A stretch of DNA of 64,000 nucleotides, taken from Peromyscus leucopus (taxonomy: Eukaryota; Chordata; Mammalia; Rodentia; Cricetidae). Numbering within the stretch: position 1 is the stretch's first letter; each line of letters opens with the position of its first letter. The DNA is taken from assembly GCF_004664715.2 (NCBI RefSeq), contig NC_051063.1, positions 67,400,518-67,464,517 of the forward strand, in the 5' to 3' direction. Position numbers and translations under genes: made by a program. Shown piece by piece: positions 56,891 through 64,000 of the stretch. Below the pieces are notes generated by a model, which worked only from the letters and a program-made list of their open reading frames with translations, made no database searches and had not been told where the DNA came from.

Positions 56891-57935
56891 AAAAATAAAA
56901 CCAAACAAAACTTCTGCTGCATGGACTCACTGACTGACACTACAACCCTTTTATAATTTTCTTGAAGTTTAGGACTATTTCACCAAAGCTTTTGTGGCTG
57001 CCACTGATGGGATATTTTATGTTCAAACTGCTCGTCAAAATTTCATAGTCATTCACAGTTAAGTAAATAATGTTAATGGTCCTGGAGCTCACATATAGGA
57101 TGTGCAACTCCCAGGCATTTCCTCAGGGACAGACGCTATCCTCAATGCTCTTGGGAGAGCATGACTCAGCTGACTACCCTGCCATGCTGTACGTGCCGGG
57201 TGAGACCTGTGCATTTGTAAAGAAGCAGGCAGAGGTGACTTCCTGAAATGAGCAGGAGATCTTCACAGCTAAGGTGTCATGTCATTGTTGCAACAAGAAA
57301 TCCAAAGCATAGTAATGAGACAGGGGATATGGATGCCACAGACAGAACCTCAGGTCACAGCGGAATCACATACACAGATGAGAATCCGCGAGGCTGAAGT
57401 GCAGGAGTCCGCAGGGGACGTTATGAGCATCCCCTCGGAGTGTGGGGAGGGAAGAGCAGTCAGCTGGCTGAGAGGGTCCCCACAGGCCTAAGGATGTTGG
57501 TCAGTAGAAGTCCAAGAGCAGCCGCCAACTTCGAAAACAAATGATCACACACATATGGAACTATTCTCATCTCATTCAACCAAACTTACTTTCTTTAAAG
57601 GTAATTTCTTCCAGGAAATGTCAACTCCCTAGGGCCCTGCACAGAGTGGGGAGGTTCCCTTCCCTGATGGCAAGCCAGCTCCACTTCTCAAAGTTCTCCA
57701 CTGGGCATTTGAATATGCAAAAACATATATCTGTTAACATGAAGAACATGGAATTTCTAAGCAAGAGTTTAAGCCCTGGGTTAAAAATCTTAATTAGAAT
57801 CAAATAAACTTCTAATGACATCAGCAAGTCAGTAGTGCATTATCAATCATACTAGGGGTCACCCGTGGGTATTCAGCAAATGTTCTGGGGCTGAATGTAT
57901 GCAACAGGTACAGCAGATCTGTGTCTGTAATGGTG
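56891..57935. other. Unassigned noncoding stretch
   Basis: No gene or confident repeat is recognised. The sequence has mixed composition and short frames. Confidence 0.35.
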
Positions 57936-57941
57936 GTGAGG

Positions 57942-58331
57942 TGTGGTGATATTTTGTGTGTGCTCTAACAAATCAAGCTTGCCTGGAGATCAGAGTGTGG
58001 AGCTAGCCACTAGTTAACCATAGAATCCAGGCAGTGGTGGCACACACCTCTAATTCCAGCGCATGGGATCTCATGCCTTTGATTCTAGTACTTGGGAGGC
58101 ACATGCCTTTAATCCCAGCACTAGGGAGGCGGAGACAGGAAGTGATATGGCTGGGCAGAGAGGAATATAAAGCAGGAGGAGACAGGAGCCTACCCCCACT
58201 TCAGGCTGAGGCGTTGGTGAGGTAAGAAGTCTCTCTAGTGGCTGCTCTTTTACTTCTCTGGTCTTTCAGCATTTACCCTGATATCTGACTCCGGGTTTTT
58301 ATTATTAAGACCAGTTAGAATTCATGCTACA
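57942..58331 (+). mobile_element. Solo LTR (B1-bearing family), 6-bp duplication
   Basis: The 390-bp element starts TGTGGTGATATTTTGTG, ends ATTCATGCTACA, and is flanked by GTGAGG at 57936-57941 and 58332-58337. Its interior contains AGGCAGTGGTGGCACACACC, TTTAATCCCAGCACTAGG and GGCGGAGACAGGAAGTG, clearly B1-derived. It also shares CACTAGTTAACCATA and the 3' word GACTCCGGGTTTTTATTA with the 55131 copy. TG...CA ends and a perfect 6-bp duplication support a complete solo LTR with no internal coding part. Confidence 0.9.
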
Positions 58332-58337
58332 GTGAGG

Positions 58338-59184
58338 CAGGGAAGGCTGTTCACCCTGACTGGATGATGCAGCCATGCTGCTCTAGGACAGAGTCTCCTT
58401 CCCACACCTTCTGGGCCCAGTCACCTGCAGTTACTCTCTTGCAATGGGAGACCCAGGCGCCAGTCCTCCACTGAATTTTTAAAGTAGGGTTTCATAGAAG
58501 GGAGAAAACTCCATGATCAGAACTTCAAAAATGAAACAAAACACAGACCAAAAGCAGAAAGGAGACTGTAATAGGGCCAGAGAGATCACTTTTTGGTGTT
58601 GAAAGACCCCGAGAGATTTGATGATCTTTAGGACACACAGAAGAAAAATCTTACCAATTTCAACACTATATTAAATATACTTTACAAGAATTTTCTGAGC
58701 CAAAGAAAACAGTGCAGAGAGATGCCAATTAGGGAAGGGTCATTACAGCTTTTCATTCCTGGGAGGTTCCGAATCCAGAGAGTGGGAACCTCCTCCATTC
58801 TCAGTCACCATGACAACCAGCACTTCAAGAAATCAGGCCAAACTGAAGGTCAGCAGGAAGGCTTTGCATACAAGGTGTCCTCACAGGATGGGAGAGGTCA
58901 AGTCCTCTGTGAGCTTTTGGTCTCTCTGTCTCTCCTTCTTGCCTTATTGATTGGGGGCACTTGGTTTTTATTAGCATATTCCATGTTGATCTTGCCTTTC
59001 TCCTGCTCACCCCTAAAAGATCATTTAGCACTGGGAGGGCAGGGTTGTTTCCATTTGTGGGGGCCCCATAGGTTCTCATTAGATATTTAAGTGAATTAAA
59101 CAAGCTGGTAGCTGCCTGGCATATTTTACAAAACGTTACCCGGGCTACACGTTCACCAAATTTGAATGGGATCTAATTGATAAG
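58338..59184. other. Unassigned noncoding stretch
   Basis: No gene or confident repeat is recognised. A 122-codon frame at 58722-59090 has no domain and overlaps a minus-strand frame. Confidence 0.35.
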
Positions 59185-59522
59185 TGTATTCGTTACTTTT
59201 TCTATTGCTGTGATAAAACACCATGACCAGGGCAGCTTATCGAAGGGTTTGTTTACACTGGAGGGTCAGCGTTCAGGATGGCAGAGCAGAGGGGGCAAGC
59301 AGCAGGGAGCAAGCTTGGTGGCTGGAGCCGGGGCTCACATCTGGAACTGCAAGCATGAAGCAGAGGGAGAACTAGAGACAGCGTCTTTAAACACTCAAAG
59401 CCCATTTCTGGGGACAGACTTCCTCCAACAAGGCTACAACTCCTCCACAAACAGCTCTCCGACTGGGGGCCGGATGTTCACAGGTCCAAGACTATGGGGG
59501 ACCTTTCATTCAAACTACCATA
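59185..59522 (-). repeat. Dispersed rodent repeat, minus strand
   Basis: The plus strand reads 'tttttctattgctgtgataaaacaccatgaccagggcagc', GAGGGTCAGCGTTCAGG, 'acttcctccaacaaggctac', 'aactcctccacaaacagc', 'gtccaagactatgggggacc' and TCATTCAAACTACCATAG. This is the reverse complement of the family whose sense end is ATCACAGCAATAGAAA. It is nearly full length. Confidence 0.75.
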
Positions 59523-62507
59523 GTAAGTAAGAAAGTCCTGATAGTCTGCAGCACTCAGAGCCAGCAGGACACATAAACTCGGGGGGCTGGCAGCATGTCC
59601 CCCATGGCAGGCAGACTGGCATACATACAGGGTTAGGTGTCTGTCCCGAGAGAAGATTTGATTTGTAGTTCACAGAAGCCTCTGTAGGTATGCAGACCTC
59701 AGAAAATGGTAGCAAGCCCCTCATCTAATTGACAAAGCTCATCCAATGACTTCCTCTGGCAGTGGGTGATTTTGAAAATGAAATCTCACCATGCCTGCTT
59801 TTTTAGGATGTAAGTTCTTTTTGGTGGCTGGGGAGCCATGTTCCAGAGTGTTTCCATGGAATAGGAGGGCTAACCCTTGACTGTGGTCTAAGAGTTGTAG
59901 AGAATGACACTGGCCACCATGTTTTGAACCCTTACTGTGGCATCCTTTCCTGGCCTGCAGAAGGCAGCCTGGACGACTGTGCTTAGGGCCAACCTGTGTA
60001 CTTCCACTGTGGCAGGCAGGGGCACATGATGGGCTCCAACAGTGGCCCCTGCTGCCTGTGTGCTGGTGGTTTATAAACACACAGCATCCCCCAGATCACA
60101 TCCTGTGTGGGATGGTAGGGCCATGGAGCCCTCAAGGCCCTTACCCTGCCTGCCACTGTCCAACAAGGGTTGATCGTCATGACCAAGAGGCTCACACAGC
60201 TTCTACCTACCTTGCCTCTCCAGGGGCCTCCCCACCCACATGGTTCCAGAGCCTTCTATGCAGCCAGGTGAACCCCATCTTTTCACCTCAGTTGGGACTC
60301 TGCTTCTCCATCTGGGGTTCAGGATGGCAGTCAGAAGAATAATCAAAGTGACTGATGTGAAGGAATTTATACCCGTTTATTATACTAGCAAGTGATCACA
60401 GCCCAAAACAGAATCTACACTCTCATGCTCCTCTCCTGACACAGGAAAGCTTCCAAAGTGTATGGAGTGACCAGTGGCCACCTGGCTGCCCCCCAGGGCT
60501 CCAGGTTCCTACTTGGTGTGTTCTGCTGGCTACACCCTGCCTCTCTCATCTCCTCCCCATCTACCTCCTTCCTTGAGATAGATCACCTCCTCTCAAAAGG
60601 CAGGAGATTTTCCTGAGTTCTCAGGCACTGAACGATAGAAGAATGACAGAACTACTAATTCTCACCTGTCAGTCCAGTCACCGGAAACCAGGAAGTGCCT
60701 ACTTGGCTTTTGGGAGAGAGCCAGGACAGAGGGACGTCACCCTTTCCACACAACAGGTGAGCGTTCCAGCCCATGCCACAGCTAACGTACCCAGTTCTTG
60801 GCTTCTCCTCAGCTGTGTCCTCCCTTCAGTTCCTGCCCCTAAATCCCCCTCACACCTTTCACACTGTGCATCTCAGCTCTTCATCTCAAGCACTCCAGAA
60901 TATGGGCCTGAGTAATGCAGGAGAGACTTCCGAACACCATGGCTGGCCACCATATTGCCTGGCATTTCTTACTAGGTTTTCTTCTTTCCTTCGTCAGACA
61001 AGCCTCATGTTTCCTGTCCCACTTGTGTCTCAGCCTCTGAGGGCTGGGATTACAGGTGTGGGCCCCCACACTCAACACACAGTGAACTTCTACAAGCAGT
61101 CTGGAGTTTGTGAGTTGTGTCAGAATTCAGGGCCATCACTAGGGTCAACTCAGCTGTCTGTGCATGTCACTGGAAGTGGCTGGCCTTGCTTTCTGTCCTC
61201 AGGTGGGCCATGCACTCCGGCCTGCTTCTTCAGGCTCTGGCCTCTCTGTGATTTGTGGAGGATATGCCTTGACAGTGACTGTCCATACGCTCTAACTATG
61301 GGACTTAGTTGGGATGGTTTTAGGGTGGGTGTCTGAGTCAAACCCTTTAACGATCCAGTCTTTTCAAATCAAGAAGGGCCGGGCCACACTCAGGAGACAA
61401 AACTAGAAACCACCAACTTGCGAAGATGAAGGCCAGAGTTTCATGACACAGTTTTCAAGATATTTAGGGATTAGCTTCTAAGTGCAGATTATTTTAACAT
61501 TGACCCCTAAGAGATCAGATTGGGGGATAGACAGGACAGTGCCTGCTACTTCTTCAAGTGAGGCTGGGATCTAGTCTGATGATGAGAAGCCGAATTATCA
61601 CTGGGCTGCGGCATAACCAATGGCTGACGACAGGTGTGACCCAATGGTGCCTGGCAGCCATACAGGCTCTTGGGAGGAGGGATGACAAACCTACCCCCAC
61701 CACGTGAGGAAGACCTTGAGGACTGCTGACAGCTTGTTCTGCCCAGTGCAGTGCTCCATAAAGATTCAGAAGTCATCAGGGCACCCAACATCCCTCAGAT
61801 GCCCTACACTGAAGGGGGTTGATCTTGGGAGCCAGTACACTAATATCTCACAGATGAAGATTTCTGGAGGACAGGCTCCTGTCTTCCTCCTTGGGACAGA
61901 AGCAACTGTAGTCATCCATGGACACATGCAGGGTCTCTCAGTGGGGACATGTCCTGCTCTCGTTACCTTCTGGAGATGAGGACCAGCTAGGCAGTCTCTG
62001 CGGTGGTGTGGGAACAAGCAAGATTCCCACAGCATCTTCTCTCAAGTCAGCAAGCACTTCCTAAGGATGGCAGAGTCCCGGGGACTGTGCTGACCTTGCC
62101 ATCAGAGCCCCTTCCTCTAGTTCCTGGAGCTCCTCAGTCTCTCATGAGGCTCAGACCTTCCCAGGCCTGAGACCCTCAGCCAAGCACAGGAGCAGAGGCT
62201 TCCTACACCACAGGGCCCATAGTCTGGCTCTGGGAAAGAGATGCAGGGCAGACAGATGTCTCTCCTGTGGTCATCCATCCTGACTTACGGCCCACCCAGG
62301 AATGGTCCCTGGCCATTTCTAGAAACCATCAGCTTCCTTTCACACTTGACATGGATGACTCTCACTGGCATTAAGAGGATGGCGTTGGAACCATGTCACT
62401 GCCCACCTCCAGGGAACACCTTGCAGGTTTTTGGTGACCTCACTCACAGAGGCTATCCGATTCAGTCTGGGGTTGGTGTGGCTTAGACATTGGAGTCTCT
62501 ATCTTTT
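59523..62507. other. Unassigned noncoding stretch
   Basis: No gene is recognised. A reversed B1 relic is possible at 61030-61075 (GGGCTGGGATTACAGGTG). A 187-codon frame at 60773-61336 has no domain, an unremarkable start context and passes through that relic. GC content is moderate, with no CpG island. Confidence 0.35.
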
Positions 62508-62707
62508 TTTTGCTTTTATTTTGATCACAGATCTCAAACTGTGGAATTCGCACACAGCAGGGTAATTTCCTTCGTTTGATGGGTGAATTTTGTCTTTAAT
62601 CAAGCTATGCTCTAAATGAGAAACATCTGGGGAAAACAATCAAAAGGCGCTGGGGATGAAAGTTCTTCTTGATTTGAATGGCCTATATGAATCCTATATG
62701 TGATGAT
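62508..62707. other. Possible short conserved block
   Basis: This is an AT-richer, repeat-free segment of about 200 bp with TTTGATGGGTG and CTTTAATCAAGC words. It is only weakly suggestive of regulatory sequence. Confidence 0.2.
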
Positions 62708-62730
62708 CCCCCCCCCCCACACACACACAC
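62708..62730 (+). repeat. Poly-C followed by (AC)n
   Basis: About eleven C residues are followed by six AC units. Confidence 0.9.
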
Positions 62731-63390
62731 CATCAGTCCTGACGCCACGTGGCTCAGGATATCGTTAAGCCTGCAGAAAATGAAGGCAGACAGCTCTGTC
62801 AGGCTGAGCACAGGGATGGCCACCAATAGTCTGCGGACGGCTAATTTGTTCACCACAGTTAAAACCACTTATATTTTACTTTGCCATAGAACAATTTTAC
62901 AAAAGCATTGGGGAAAAAAAAAAACAACCTAGGATTTGTAGAGCCAAATGACCTTTTTTAAAAAAAAATCCACTCACACTAGTTCTTTCTTTAACTTATT
63001 GGCCACCAGGGACCACCATGATGCTAATTAATGTGGAGAAGCCAAGAACCTGTGATGTAGGTTTCTGAGGCACGAGCACCCAGGTTCAGGGTAGGTGCTG
63101 GTGGCATGCCTGCCCTTTGGCACGACCCCCTCAGGCTGAGGTACACATGGCCCAGGATCCAAGGGGCACGTGTACAGCTGTGTTGAGCCCAGAGTCAGGG
63201 AGAGGCTGAGGAATCTCTGCCAGCAGAGCTACCCAAGCAGTTCTGAGAGAAAAGAACATGGTGCCAGGTAGGGAGGGGCACTGTGGAGTCACGCAGGAAG
63301 AGACAGGGTGCACATACGAGTTCGGGGATCCTTGCGTCCCAGCCATCTTCAGAACAGGCTTTGGTACCGTCCCCTTCACAGTGGAGGACA
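62731..63390. other. Unassigned noncoding stretch
   Basis: An A-run near 62913-62922 and another near 62960-62968 are present. No gene or repeat is assigned before the left duplication of the next LTR. Confidence 0.35.
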
Positions 63391-63396
63391 CACATT

Positions 63397-63895
63397 TGTA
63401 GCATGAAACTTAAAAAGTTCTTATTAATAAGATCAAACCCAGACCAGTTATTGGGGTGAAATGCTGGAGGATCAGAGAACCAGAACAAGCCACAGATAAC
63501 CTCACCTGGCCAACTTCTCAGCTGGTCTTGTTTCCTCAGACTGGATGCTTCTGTGTCCTCATCCCAATGGCTCTCAGCTGGACTGTGTTGCTCAAAAGCC
63601 TGAATGCTTAACCAGCCAAATGCTTCCAGTTCCTGGTCCTCACGCCTTATATATCTTTCTGCTTTCTACCATCACTCCCTGGGATTAAAGGCGTGTGTCA
63701 CCATGCCTGGCTGTTTCCAGTATGGCCTTGAACTCAGAGATCCCAGATGGATTTCTGCCTCTGGAAATCCATGCTAGGATTAAAGGCGTGAGTGCCAACA
63801 TTTTCTAGCCGAAGTATCTAGTGGCTGTTCTGTTCTCTGACCCCAGATAAGTTTATTAGGGTACACAATATTTTGGGGAACACAATACCACCACA
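63397..63895 (-). mobile_element. Solo LTR (B1-bearing family), 6-bp duplication
   Basis: On the plus strand it begins TGTAGCATGAAAC and ends AATACCACCACA. It is flanked by CACATT on both sides (63391-63396 and 63896-63901). Reading the minus strand, it starts TGTGGTGGTATTGTG, carries AATAAACTTATCTGGGG, two B1-type words (GCACTCACGCCTTTAATCC; ACACACGCCTTTAATCCC) and ends in TTATTAATAAGAAC then CATGCTACA. It belongs with 55131-55632 and 57942-58331 but in the opposite orientation. No internal coding part is present. It is 499 bp long. Confidence 0.9.
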
Positions 63896-64000
63896 CACAT
63901 TACTACAGGTCATAGTCAACTGCAATGTCAGAGGAGGTCCCGGCCATGACACAGAAGAGGACATGGCAGGCAGTGGCACCTAGGAGGGCACAAGTTCTTC

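Noticed and set aside
60773..61336. 187-codon open frame, the longest in the window
   Set aside because: It has no recognisable domain, ordinary start context, overlapping frames on both strands and passes through a reversed B1 relic.

Overview
The window is rodent nuclear genomic DNA, most probably from a cricetid (hamster, vole or deer-mouse type). The evidence is the repeat content: B1, B2, B3, B4 and ID-type SINEs, long (CA)n and (CT)n tracts, and several LTR-type insertions that I associate with cricetid genomes. The species assignment is from recognition, not from a search. No protein-coding gene is convincingly present. Open reading frames reach only 187 codons, show no recognisable domain, and many run through repeats or microsatellites. 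I found no tRNA, rRNA, snRNA, CRISPR array or operon-like structure. The window looks like intergenic or deep intronic sequence.

Layout. Positions 1-7.5 kb: mostly unassigned sequence, one conserved-looking block (3.6-3.96 kb), an LTR-like relic near 5.1-5.4 kb and a (CA)n(CGCA)n(CG)n tract at 5.87 kb. Positions 7.5-12.8 kb: old L1 3' sequence in reverse orientation, with B2, B4 and B3 SINEs. Positions 13.3-13.8 kb: a CpG-richer patch with a possible minus-strand exon. Positions 14.2-15.6 kb: the strongest conserved-noncoding candidate, ending in a textbook RFX X-box. Further AT-rich, TAAT-rich, repeat-poor blocks lie at 19.4, 23.6, 28.3, 31.5, 41.3 and 48.9 kb. Between them lie repeat-bearing and unassigned stretches. 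From 51 kb to the end the density of transposable elements is much higher.

The best directly demonstrable structures are complete solo-LTR insertions with target-site duplications: 29373-30202 (5 bp), 55131-55632 (6 bp), 57942-58331 (6 bp) and 63397-63895 (6 bp). A probable one lies at 45342-45707, and a further LTR-like element without a confirmed duplication at 37738-38130. Three of them belong to one family whose interior contains B1-like SINE modules. Two LTRs have inserted into older dispersed repeats, giving a readable order of insertion.

Taken together, the repeat-poor AT-rich blocks inside a gene-free interval suggest a regulatory landscape (enhancer-type elements) of a developmental gene lying outside the window. 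That is inference: conservation cannot be measured from one sequence. I found no evidence of a new enzymatic, defence or mobile system.
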